NCBI GenBank assembly: GCA_902787065.1
Contig: CADAFA010000030.1
Location: forward strand, 1 to 10,859
Length of the DNA stretch: 10,859 nt
From: an uncultured Elusimicrobium sp.
GTDB taxonomy: Bacteria; Elusimicrobiota; Elusimicrobia; Elusimicrobiales; Elusimicrobiaceae
Reading direction: 5' to 3'
The notes below the pieces were generated by a model. It made no database searches. It saw only the letters and a program-made list of their open reading frames with translations, and was not told the DNA's origin. Shown here piece by piece: positions 6,753 to 10,859 of the stretch. The translations under genes and the position numbers were made by a program. Numbering within the stretch: position 1 is the first letter of the stretch; every line of letters starts with the position of its first letter.

Positions 6753-6781
6753 TTTACAAAGCCCTAAATATATGCTATAAT
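6753..6781 (+). promoter_or_regulatory. strong promoter of the rpmG-secE-nusG-rplK-rplA operon
   Basis: TTTACA (6753-6758) and a perfect TATAAT (6776-6781) are separated by 17 bases, with an extended -10 TG at 6773-6774. Transcription would start near 6788, giving a 118-base leader. This is the best promoter in the window. Confidence 0.8.
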
Positions 6782-6786
6782 AAATC

Positions 6787-6889
6787 AAGCCCTTGGAAAC
6801 AGGGGCTTTGTAATCGGTAAATTCGGCAGCCAAGTGCAAAGTAAAATAGAAAGCAAAACATAAAGGCAAACCAAGGCGGCACTTCTGCC
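6787..6889 (+). promoter_or_regulatory. structured 5' leader of the rpmG operon mRNA
   Basis: Two stems are visible. Stem 1 sits at the expected 5' end: AAGCCCTT (6787-6794) with AGGGGCTT (6801-6808), 8 bp with one G-U pair and loop GGAAAC. Stem 2 is long-range: GGCAG-CC-AAGTGC (6825-6837) with GCACTTCTGCC (6879-6889), 11 bp around a 2-base bulge, enclosing a 41-base A-rich loop and ending three bases before the rpmG ribosome site (AAGGA, 6893-6897). CCTTGG in stem 1 (6791-6796) is also perfectly complementary to CCAAGG in the stem 2 loop (6871-6876), so a pseudoknot or alternative fold is possible. I recognise no known riboswitch or ribosomal-protein leader. Confidence 0.5.
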
Positions 6890-6905
6890 AATAAGGAAAA
6901 TTAAA

Positions 6906-7070
6906 ATGGCTAATGAAAGATTAACTTTTGTGCTTACTTGCACAGAATGCAAAAGTAAAAATTATTACTACGCAAAAGGCAAAAAGAAAGAATATAAAGT
7001 AGAAGCCAACAAGTTCTGCAAAGCTTGCGGCAAAAAAACTTTACATAAAGAAGCAAAGGCTTCAAAATAA
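6906..7070 (+). CDS. rpmG: ribosomal protein bL33
   Basis: This 54-residue basic protein of the large ribosomal subunit begins MANERLTFVLTC. It has both CxxC pairs of the zinc-binding (C+) form of L33: Cys12/Cys15 and Cys38/Cys41. The central block KSKNYYYAKGK and the ending FCKACGKKTLHKE are characteristic. Length is normal for the family. AAGGA (6893-6897) is eight bases before the ATG. It is the first gene of the operon and lies nine bases before tRNA-Trp, so its mRNA 3' end must be made by tRNA processing. A C+ form implies zinc dependence; many bacteria carry a zinc-free paralogue elsewhere, which cannot be judged here. Confidence 0.95.
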   Translation: MANERLTFVLTCTECKSKNYYYAKGKKKEYKVEANKFCKACGKKTLHKEAKASK

Positions 7071-7079
7071 ATTTGGTGG

Positions 7080-7154
7080 GGGAGCGTCGGTTAACTGGCA
7101 AACCACCGGTCTCCAAAACCGGGACTGAAGGTTCGAGTCCTTCCGCTCCCGCCA
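7080..7154 (+). tRNA. tRNA-Trp (anticodon CCA)
   Basis: The sequence folds as a fully paired cloverleaf: acceptor GGGAGCG/CGCTCCC (7080-7086 with 7144-7150), D-stem GGTT/AACC, anticodon stem CCGGT/ACCGG with loop CTCCAAA (anticodon CCA), T-stem GAAGG/CCTTC with TTCGAGT, and discriminator G7151. The 3' CCA is encoded (7152-7154), unlike tRNA-Arg in this window. It lies between rpmG and secE in the same transcript, a placement seen in several bacterial lineages. Confidence 0.97.
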
Positions 7155-7176
7155 TGAAAGCAAGGAAAATAAATAT

Positions 7177-7362
7177 ATGAACAAAGCTATAAACTTCTTC
7201 CGTGAAAGTTATTTTGAGCTTAAAAAAAGCATTTGGCTTTCACGCGCACAAATGGTACAGTCAACTATTTTCGTATTTATAGTTGTCGGCCTTGTTGCCC
7301 TTTATATTGCGGTTATAGACCTGCTTTTATCAAAAGGTCTTGGCCTTATTATAGGCGGTTAA
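7177..7362 (+). CDS. secE: preprotein translocase subunit SecE
   Basis: SecE is the small clamp subunit that stabilises SecY in the SecYEG protein-export channel of the inner membrane. The 61-residue product is the short, single-spanning form. It has an amphipathic N-terminal helix (FFRESYFELKKSIWLSR) containing the conserved ExKK-x-x-W-type segment, and then one transmembrane helix (about 29-52, VFIVVGLVALYIAVIDLLL). Position directly before nusG is the classic arrangement and strongly supports the call. AAGGA (7162-7166) is ten bases before the ATG, in the 22-base gap after tRNA-Trp. Confidence 0.95.
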   Translation: MNKAINFFRESYFELKKSIWLSRAQMVQSTIFVFIVVGLVALYIAVIDLLLSKGLGLIIGG

Positions 7363-7363
7363 T

Positions 7364-7975
7364 ATGAGCGAAGAACAAAATAAAAATCTAGAAAATGTTA
7401 CTGAACAGCCAGCTGTTACCACAGCGGAAAATCAAGAGAACCTCCCTGAAAAAGCTTGGTATGTTATCCATACCCAAACAGGTCATGAAGATAAAATAAG
7501 GGAAAAGATTCTTATTCAAATTAAAATGCGCAATTTCGGTGACAGGGTTTTTGATGTTTTAGTTCCTACGGAAGATGTCGTTGAAGTAAAACATAATAAA
7601 CAAAATTTAAGAAAACGCAAATTTTTCCCAAGCTATTTGCTTGTCCAAATGATTATGACAAGTGAAAGTTATTGGTTTATTCGTAATATTCCGGGTATTT
7701 CCGGTTTCTTGGGTGATCCTCGCCCGACACCGCTTCCGGAAGAAGAAATTAAAAGCATCATCACTTTAAGCCAAGAAACAGATGGCAAACCGCGCCATGC
7801 TGTTCAATTTGAAAGGGGCGAACAAGTTCGTGTTATTGAAGGTCCTTTCAAACACTTTATCGGTACTATTGAAGAAGTTAATGAAGATAAAAATAAACTT
7901 AAAGTTATGGTTACTGTCTTTGACAGGGCAACCCCTGTTGAAGTGGACTACTTACAAGTAGAAAAAGTAAATTAA
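7364..7975 (+). CDS. nusG: transcription termination/antitermination factor NusG
   Basis: NusG binds RNA polymerase through its NGN domain, promotes processive elongation, and links it to the ribosome or Rho through its KOW domain. Residues 31-130 form the NGN domain (WYVIHTQTGHEDKIREKI; KRKFFPSYLLVQM). The KOW domain covers about 148-203 (FERGEQVRVIEGPF, ATPVEVDYLQVEKV). An acidic, probably disordered extension of about 29 residues precedes the NGN domain, which makes the protein longer (203) than the roughly 180-residue E. coli form. The usual FGR before TPVE reads FDR (186-188). The ATG follows the secE stop by one base, with AGGCGG at the secE end as a weak ribosome site, so translation is probably coupled. 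Confidence 0.97.
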   Translation: MSEEQNKNLENVTEQPAVTTAENQENLPEKAWYVIHTQTGHEDKIREKILIQIKMRNFGDRVFDVLVPTEDVVEVKHNKQNLRKRKFFPSYLLVQMIMTSESYWFIRNIPGISGFLGDPRPTPLPEEEIKSIITLSQETDGKPRHAVQFERGEQVRVIEGPFKHFIGTIEEVNEDKNKLKVMVTVFDRATPVEVDYLQVEKVN

Positions 7976-7983
7976 TTTTGCAG

Positions 7984-8005
7984 TACCCCGCAATTATTGT
8001 GGGTA
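7984..8005 (+). promoter_or_regulatory. hairpin in front of rplK
   Basis: TACCC-C-GCAA (7984-7993) pairs with TTGT-GGGTA (7997-8005): 9 bp with one bulged C, one G-U pair and a 3-base loop. It is the only structure in the 46-base gap between nusG and rplK and ends five bases before the AGGAG site (8011-8015). It could modulate rplK translation or mark an RNA cleavage site. Confidence 0.4.
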
Positions 8006-8021
8006 TATTAAGGAGTAAATA

Positions 8022-8459
8022 ATGGCAAAAGAGAAAAAAATTAAAGGTTACATTAAACTGCAAATTCCTGCAGGCGCAGCAAATCCTGCACCACCGGTTG
8101 GGCCGGCACTCGGTCAACATGGTGTTAACATCATGGAATTTTGCAAACAGTTTAATGCAAAAACAGCAAAGTTAGAGAAAGGTATCAAAATCCCGGTAGT
8201 TATTACCGTTTATGAAGATAGGTCTTTCTCTTTTATTACCAAGATGCCGCCAATGGCAGTCCTTATTGTGAAAAAGCTTGGCCTCAAAAAAGGTTCAGGT
8301 ATGCCACATAAAGACAAAGTCGGCAAGTTGACACAAAAACAATGTGAAGAAATCGCAGCAGAAAAATTGCCCGATTTAAACACAAAAGATATCAAACAAG
8401 CCGCAGAAATGGTAAAAGGCACAGCACGCAGTATGGGTGTTGATATTGCCTCAAAATAA
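8022..8459 (+). CDS. rplK: ribosomal protein uL11
   Basis: uL11 forms the base of the L7/L12 stalk with 23S rRNA helices 43-44, the GTPase-associated centre where EF-Tu, EF-G and RelA act. The 145-residue product has the N-terminal signature PAPPVGPALGQHGVNIMEFC (residues 23-42), the proline-rich hinge region FITKMPPMAVLI, and the C-terminal rRNA-binding domain ending in KGTARSMGVDI. Length is standard. AGGAG (8011-8015) is six bases before the ATG. It is followed by rplA, its normal operon partner, after 47 bases that contain a hairpin. Confidence 0.98.
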   Translation: MAKEKKIKGYIKLQIPAGAANPAPPVGPALGQHGVNIMEFCKQFNAKTAKLEKGIKIPVVITVYEDRSFSFITKMPPMAVLIVKKLGLKKGSGMPHKDKVGKLTQKQCEEIAAEKLPDLNTKDIKQAAEMVKGTARSMGVDIASK

Positions 8460-8467
8460 TCGTTAGA

Positions 8468-8495
8468 CAGGGAGAGTTTGAAACTCGTTAACCTG
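8468..8495 (+). promoter_or_regulatory. hairpin in front of rplA, candidate L1 feedback site
   Basis: An outer stem CAGG/CCTG (8468-8471 with 8492-8495) and an inner stem GAGTT/AACTC (8474-8478 with 8482-8486) are separated by an asymmetric internal loop (GA opposite GTTAA). The structure abuts the rplA ribosome site AAGGAG (8496-8501). Two short helices around an asymmetric loop is the general form of L1 binding sites on rRNA and mRNA, but the consensus loop was not confirmed here. Confidence 0.4.
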
Positions 8496-8506
8496 AAGGA
8501 GATAAG

Positions 8507-9193
8507 ATGGGAAAAAGATTAAAAGCAGCTAAAGAGAACATAGATTCTAAAAAACTGTACACCTTAAAAGAAGCCTCCGCTTTATGCAAAGAAAACGCAA
8601 AAGCTAAATTTGACGAAACGGTTGAACTCCATGTCCGTTTAGGGATTGATACCAAAAAGTCAGATCAGCAAGTGCGTGCCATGGTAGTTTTACCGAACGG
8701 CACCGGCAAAACCAAAAAAATTGCCGTCTTAGCAAAAGGCGAACATGCCCAAGCAGCACAAAAAGCAGGTGCTGATTTAGTGGGCGGTGATGACTTAGTT
8801 GAGGATATTACAAAAGGTAAAATTGACTTTGACGTTTTAGTCGCAACCCCTGATGTAATGCGCGATTTAGCAAAAGCAGCCAAAATTTTGGGCCCGCGCG
8901 GTTTGATGCCGAACCCGAAAGCCGGCACCGTTACTTTTGATATCGCGAAAGCCGTCGCCGAACTTAAAGCAGGCAGGATTGAATTTAAAGCCGATACTTA
9001 CGGTATTGTTCATGTTCCTGTCGGCAAAGCATCTTTTGATGCAAACAAAATCTATGAAAATGCAAAAGCTGTTTTAGATACTATTTTGAAGGTTAAACCT
9101 TCAACATCCAAAGGGACATATATGAAAACTGTTTCAATGTCCTCCACGATGGGTTTAGGTATTCATATTGATGTAACCAAATTAAACGCCTAA
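8507..9193 (+). CDS. rplA: ribosomal protein uL1
   Basis: uL1 forms the mobile L1 stalk that helps deacylated tRNA leave the E site; in many bacteria it also represses its own mRNA. The 228-residue product has normal length. It shows the family signature ILGPRGLMPNPKAGTV (127-142) in the middle domain and the RNA-binding segments KFDETVELHVRLGID (near 34-48) and IEFKADTYGIVHVPVGK. AAGGAG (8496-8501) is five bases before the ATG. It is the last gene of the operon: a strong terminator follows within 16 bases, so rplJ, the usual next gene, is not here. Confidence 0.98.
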   Translation: MGKRLKAAKENIDSKKLYTLKEASALCKENAKAKFDETVELHVRLGIDTKKSDQQVRAMVVLPNGTGKTKKIAVLAKGEHAQAAQKAGADLVGGDDLVEDITKGKIDFDVLVATPDVMRDLAKAAKILGPRGLMPNPKAGTVTFDIAKAVAELKAGRIEFKADTYGIVHVPVGKASFDANKIYENAKAVLDTILKVKPSTSKGTYMKTVSMSSTMGLGIHIDVTKLNA

Positions 9194-9207
9194 CACTCTT
9201 TTGCAAT

Positions 9208-9238
9208 AAGCCCCCGTGTTTTTAACACGGGGGCTTTT
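9208..9238 (+). terminator. Rho-independent terminator of the ribosomal operon
   Basis: A perfect 13-bp stem (AAGCCCCCGTGTT / AACACGGGGGCTT, 9208-9220 with 9224-9236) closes a TTT loop and is followed by TTCT. It begins 15 bases after the rplA stop. On the minus strand the hairpin is followed by a poor T stretch, so it acts mainly on the plus strand. Confidence 0.93.
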
Positions 9239-9285
9239 CTGTTAGGAAATTTGCATTTTTAGTTCTTTGCTGTCAAATTCTTTTT

Positions 9286-9379
9286 GGTAAATTTTAATTT
9301 TTCTGCTCCTAGAGTACCGAGAGTCGCTTCGCTCCCATTCTTCTTAGTACTCGTCGTCGCAGAAAAAATTAAAATTTCC
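9286..9379. repeat. nested inverted repeat, possible small intergenic or MITE-like element
   Basis: The outer arms, AAATTTTAATTTTTCTGC (9289-9306) and its near-perfect complement at 9359-9377 (one extra base), bracket 52 bp. GG/CC just outside each arm extends the match across one unpaired T. Inside lies a second pair, GAGTAC (9312-9317) with GTACTC (9347-9352), and a third, GAG-T-CG with CG-CTC (9321-9334). The whole can fold as one long imperfect hairpin. It encodes nothing recognisable. Confidence 0.6.
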
Positions 9380-9396
9380 TCAAAAATACTTGCCGG

Positions 9397-9471
9397 GTTT
9401 ACGAGCACGGTTTGACTTTATTAAATCTACATCGCGGCACGAAATTATGATCGTGCGCTACGGCTCTAAAC
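9397..9471. repeat. second compound inverted repeat
   Basis: The outer pair is GTTTACGAGC (9397-9406) with GCTCTAAAC (9463-9471), complementary with one bulge. The inner pair GCACGA (9437-9442) with TCGTGC (9451-9456) has an 8-base loop. An AT-rich arm at 9475-9487 (TTAAATTTTTTCC) resembles the complement of the arm at 9359-9377, so this unit may be part of one composite element with the repeat to its left. Confidence 0.45.
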
Positions 9472-9493
9472 TCTTAAATTTTTTCCTGTTACT

Positions 9494-9522
9494 CCCCGCT
9501 CCTTTGTTGGCAAAGGGCGGGG
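9494..9522. terminator. GC-rich hairpin downstream of the Q/N-rich protein gene
   Basis: CCCCGC-T-CCTTTG (9494-9506) pairs with CAAAGGGCGGGG (9511-9522): 12 bp with one bulged T and loop TTGG. It lies 21 bases past the minus-strand stop at 9544 and probably marks the 3' end of that transcript, but neither strand has a T run after it. It may instead protect the mRNA end. Confidence 0.45.
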
Positions 9523-9543
9523 AATTGTAGTAAACAATAATTT

Positions 9544-10053
9544 TTAATTACCGTCAATGACTTCAAAGGCAGGCATGCCCGGTGCATATTGTTCATATTG
9601 CTGCGAGGATGTATTATTATTATCTATATTAACAGATGCCTGGGCATAAGCTCCCCCACCATAATTGCTGTTTTGCATATTATTATTTTGTGCTTGCGGG
9701 GTTATCGGTGTATCTGAAGTTATATCAATATAATTTTGGCCGGCCTTACCTTGACCGTCAATCAAAATTTCGTCTGCCTGATATAAACCTTGGGCATTTG
9801 GAGTGTCAGGTGTCGGCGGAACATTTGCTTGAGTCAGTGCAGTGTTTGCTCGTGAGATGTCTTGTGTATTTTGTTCATTTTCTGCATTTGCCTGAATAGA
9901 AGTATTTTGCCCAATTTCTTCGTCTTGACTCACGGGCCAAGTTTTAATTGAAGCTTGTTGATTCCCGGTTGCACTTGCGCTTATAAGTTTTGCTAAAGAA
10001 TAAATTAAGGTAATTAGTATAATTGCTAATACTATTTTTGATGTTGTTCTCAC
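9544..10053 (-). CDS. membrane-anchored Q/N-rich protein, unknown function
   Basis: The product has about 169 residues. After MRTTSK comes a hydrophobic helix (about 7-25, IVLAIILITLIYSLAKLI), most likely an uncleaved inner-membrane anchor. The remaining 140 residues are low-complexity, rich in Q, N, T, A, P and acidic residues, with only a short structured-looking stretch (ADEILIDGQG, YIDITSD). I recognise no domain; an extracytoplasmic disordered tail is the best description. The GTG at 10053 is chosen because GGGGGG lies four bases upstream; an in-frame TTG at 10065 would place that ribosome site inside the gene. It follows the ferritin-like gene by 18 bases and is probably cotranscribed with it. 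A hairpin lies just past its stop. Confidence 0.7.
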   Translation of the reverse strand: MRTTSKIVLAIILITLIYSLAKLISASATGNQQASIKTWPVSQDEEIGQNTSIQANAENEQNTQDISRANTALTQANVPPTPDTPNAQGLYQADEILIDGQGKAGQNYIDITSDTPITPQAQNNNMQNSNYGGGAYAQASVNIDNNNTSSQQYEQYAPGMPAFEVIDGN

Positions 10054-10071
10054 ATTTCCCCCCAAAATATT

Positions 10072-10581
10072 TTATTTTTTCTTGCAATTTAAACTTTTAA
10101 CATCAGCTTCTATATCTTCAAGGTCCTGTTCATGTTCAAGTTCTTCTTCCAAAATTTTAACAAGCAGTTTATGTGTTACAGGGTCCCTTCCGTCAAGCAT
10201 ATTTATAAGCTTATTGTAAACGGATATTGCGCAACGTTCAGATTGTAAATTTTGTTCTAAAATAATTTTTGCATCAGGATCTTTCGGCGCTGCATAACCG
10301 CAAGTAGAATATTTATACCACATTTTAGGTTCAATTATCGGTGTTCCGCCAAGTTCAATAATACGTTTGGCAAGTTTTTTTGCATGGTCTAACTCTTCTG
10401 CGGCATGTTCTTCTAATTCAAGTAATAAATTAGGCCGCGGCATTCCGCTTGCTACTTGTGCCCCTGCCATGTACTGAATATAGGCGAGCCATTCGTCACA
10501 ATAGGCTTTATTTAATTCCTCAACTAATAAAGGAACTCTTACCCCTGCTTTATCTACAATATTTATTGCTAACTTTCCCAT
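10072..10581 (-). CDS. ferritin-like di-iron protein, Dps-like (DPSL) type
   Basis: The 169-residue protein has the four-helix-bundle ferritin pattern with a complete bacterioferritin-type di-iron site: Glu30; Glu63-x-x-His66 (in AAEELDHA); Glu115; and Glu147-x-x-His150 (in EEELEHEQ). Such proteins oxidise Fe(II), often with peroxide, store it as mineral and protect DNA and enzymes from oxidative damage. Cys94 (STCGY) and Cys117 (SERCAI), 23 residues apart, resemble the paired cysteines I recall from Dps-like thioferritins of anaerobes and archaea, so DPSL is favoured over bacterioferritin; classical Dps has a different, intersubunit iron site. On the minus strand AAAGGGGG (10597-10590) is eight bases before the ATG. 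It is first in an operon with the Q/N-rich protein, under a promoter with palindromes at its start site. Confidence 0.85.
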   Translation of the reverse strand: MGKLAINIVDKAGVRVPLLVEELNKAYCDEWLAYIQYMAGAQVASGMPRPNLLLELEEHAAEELDHAKKLAKRIIELGGTPIIEPKMWYKYSTCGYAAPKDPDAKIILEQNLQSERCAISVYNKLINMLDGRDPVTHKLLVKILEEELEHEQDLEDIEADVKSLNCKKK

Positions 10582-10595
10582 ATATTTTTCCCCCT

Positions 10596-10626
10596 TTAAC
10601 TATTTTATATTATTAATAATAGTTAA
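10596..10626. promoter_or_regulatory. palindromic candidate operator at the ferritin-like gene start site
   Basis: TTAACTATT (10596-10604) and AATAGTTAA (10618-10626) are a perfect 9-bp inverted repeat with a 13-base spacer. Overlapping it is a perfect 14-bp palindrome TATTATTAATAATA (10608-10621). Both lie at about +1 to +28 of the predicted transcript. Placement and AT-rich symmetry fit a Fur/PerR-type repressor site or an mRNA 5' hairpin; neither matches a specific box well enough to name. Confidence 0.45.
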
Positions 10627-10629
10627 TTT

Positions 10630-10658
10630 AGATTAGCATTTATTTTACAATCTGTCAA
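10630..10658 (-). promoter_or_regulatory. promoter of the ferritin-like operon
   Basis: On the minus strand a perfect -35 TTGACA (10658-10653) is followed after 17 bases by TAATCT (10635-10630), which keeps the key first, second and last bases of the -10 box and has an extended -10 TG one base upstream. Transcription would start near 10623, at the edge of the 9-bp inverted repeat. Confidence 0.65.
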
Positions 10659-10859
10659 GTTTTTATTTTATATAACAATGTTTATAATTTTTTAAAAAAT
10701 TTTTTTATTTCTGTTTTCGCAAATAAAACAACAAAGGGCAAGGCAGTGAAAACTTGCCTGATTATTTTGCCTTGTAACTAAAATTCCGTTTTTTATTTTT
10801 TAAAAGTATTTTTATTTTCCCGTCGTAAAAAATGTTCGACTTGCTTTTTTTTTTTTTTT
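10659..10859. other. AT-rich gene-free right end with overlapping small hairpins
   Basis: No gene is supported. GGCAAG (10737-10742) can pair with CTTGCC (10753-10758), while the overlapping CAAGGCA (10739-10745) can pair with TGCCTTG (10768-10774). On the minus strand the first hairpin is followed by a T-rich stretch, so it could terminate a gene lying to the right. The last 15 bases (10845-10859) are all T. A minus-strand frame entering from the edge and stopping at 10793 could be a gene end, but its composition is uninformative. Confidence 0.4.

Larger units (their letters stand above)
9241..9543. other. gene-free stretch between rplA and the Q/N-rich protein gene
   Basis: No coding frame with a start, ribosome site or recognisable product is present. 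The stretch consists of AT-rich arms around GC-richer cores and is filled by three inverted-repeat units (9286-9379, 9397-9471, 9494-9522), listed separately. It separates two convergent transcription units. Confidence 0.7.

Noticed and set aside
6934..7155. Minus-strand open frame of 73 codons across rpmG and tRNA-Trp
   Set aside because: It is antisense to two certain genes, and its N-terminus (GAEGLEPSVPVLETGG) is the familiar translation of the reverse strand of a tRNA.
8665..8928. Minus-strand open frame of 87 codons within rplA
   Set aside because: It is an antisense shadow of a certain ribosomal-protein gene without start context.
9636..9899. Plus-strand open frame of 87 codons opposite the Q/N-rich gene
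   Set aside because: There is no ribosome site or recognisable protein. The minus-strand gene has a membrane helix, a start site and operon context, although its low complexity makes this rejection less certain than the others.
10054..10065. TTG start at 10065 for the Q/N-rich protein
   Set aside because: It would place the GGGGGG ribosome site inside the coding region; the GTG at 10053 has that site four bases upstream.
10793..10859. Possible minus-strand gene end entering from the right edge (ends QVEHFLRRENKNTFKK)
   Set aside because: Only about 16 informative codons follow the poly-A/T edge, and another frame is also open nearby; too little to call.
1..10859. CRISPR array, mobile-element genes, toxin-antitoxin or defence system
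   Set aside because: No regularly spaced repeats, transposase or integrase motifs, or recognised defence proteins occur on either strand.

Overview
The window looks like chromosomal DNA of an AT-rich, diderm (Gram-negative-type) bacterium. It encodes a signal-peptide lipoprotein, a β-barrel outer-membrane protein and the tail of a second likely β-barrel. Its housekeeping core is rpmG, tRNA-Trp, secE, nusG, rplK and rplA. Gene content, base composition and the style of the proteins recall Elusimicrobiota (Elusimicrobium-like gut bacteria), but that placement is an impression from memory and was not computed. The right edge ends in 15 T, possibly a contig end.

Layout, left to right. (1) 1-420: the 3' end of a + strand gene, probably an outer-membrane β-barrel, converges on a small − strand gene for a basic protein built from two copies of one motif; a strong terminator lies between them. 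(2) 570-1761: a good promoter drives tRNA-Arg(UCG) followed by cca, the tRNA nucleotidyltransferase. The tRNA has no encoded CCA, so it depends on an enzyme such as its neighbour. (3) 5486-1758, − strand: a tightly packed run of outer-membrane protein, nagB, nagA and an unrecognised lipoprotein. NagA and NagB convert N-acetylglucosamine-6-P to fructose-6-P, so this is an amino-sugar catabolic cluster with two envelope proteins attached. The lipoprotein also has its own strong promoter, placed so that its mRNA would be nearly leaderless. (4) 5553-6740: a YbdG-type mechanosensitive channel, divergent from the omp-nag cluster.

(5) 6753-9238: the ribosomal/transcription operon rpmG-tRNA-Trp-secE-nusG-rplK-rplA. 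It has a near-consensus promoter, a folded 118-nt leader, smaller hairpins before rplK and rplA, and a strong terminator directly after rplA. The usual rplJ-rplL-rpoB-rpoC continuation is therefore absent here. (6) 9241-9543: no gene, but nested inverted repeats that look like a composite intergenic element. (7) 10581-9544, − strand: a Dps-like ferritin with a complete di-iron site and a membrane-anchored Q/N-rich protein of unknown function. Their promoter has a perfect -35 box and overlaps AT-rich palindromes at the expected transcription start. (8) 10659-10859: AT-rich DNA with mutually exclusive small hairpins and the terminal T run.

No CRISPR array, transposase, phage gene, toxin-antitoxin pair or defence system was seen. 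The least explained items are the rpmG leader, the inverted-repeat element at 9286-9487, the leaderless lipoprotein promoter and the duplicated small basic protein.
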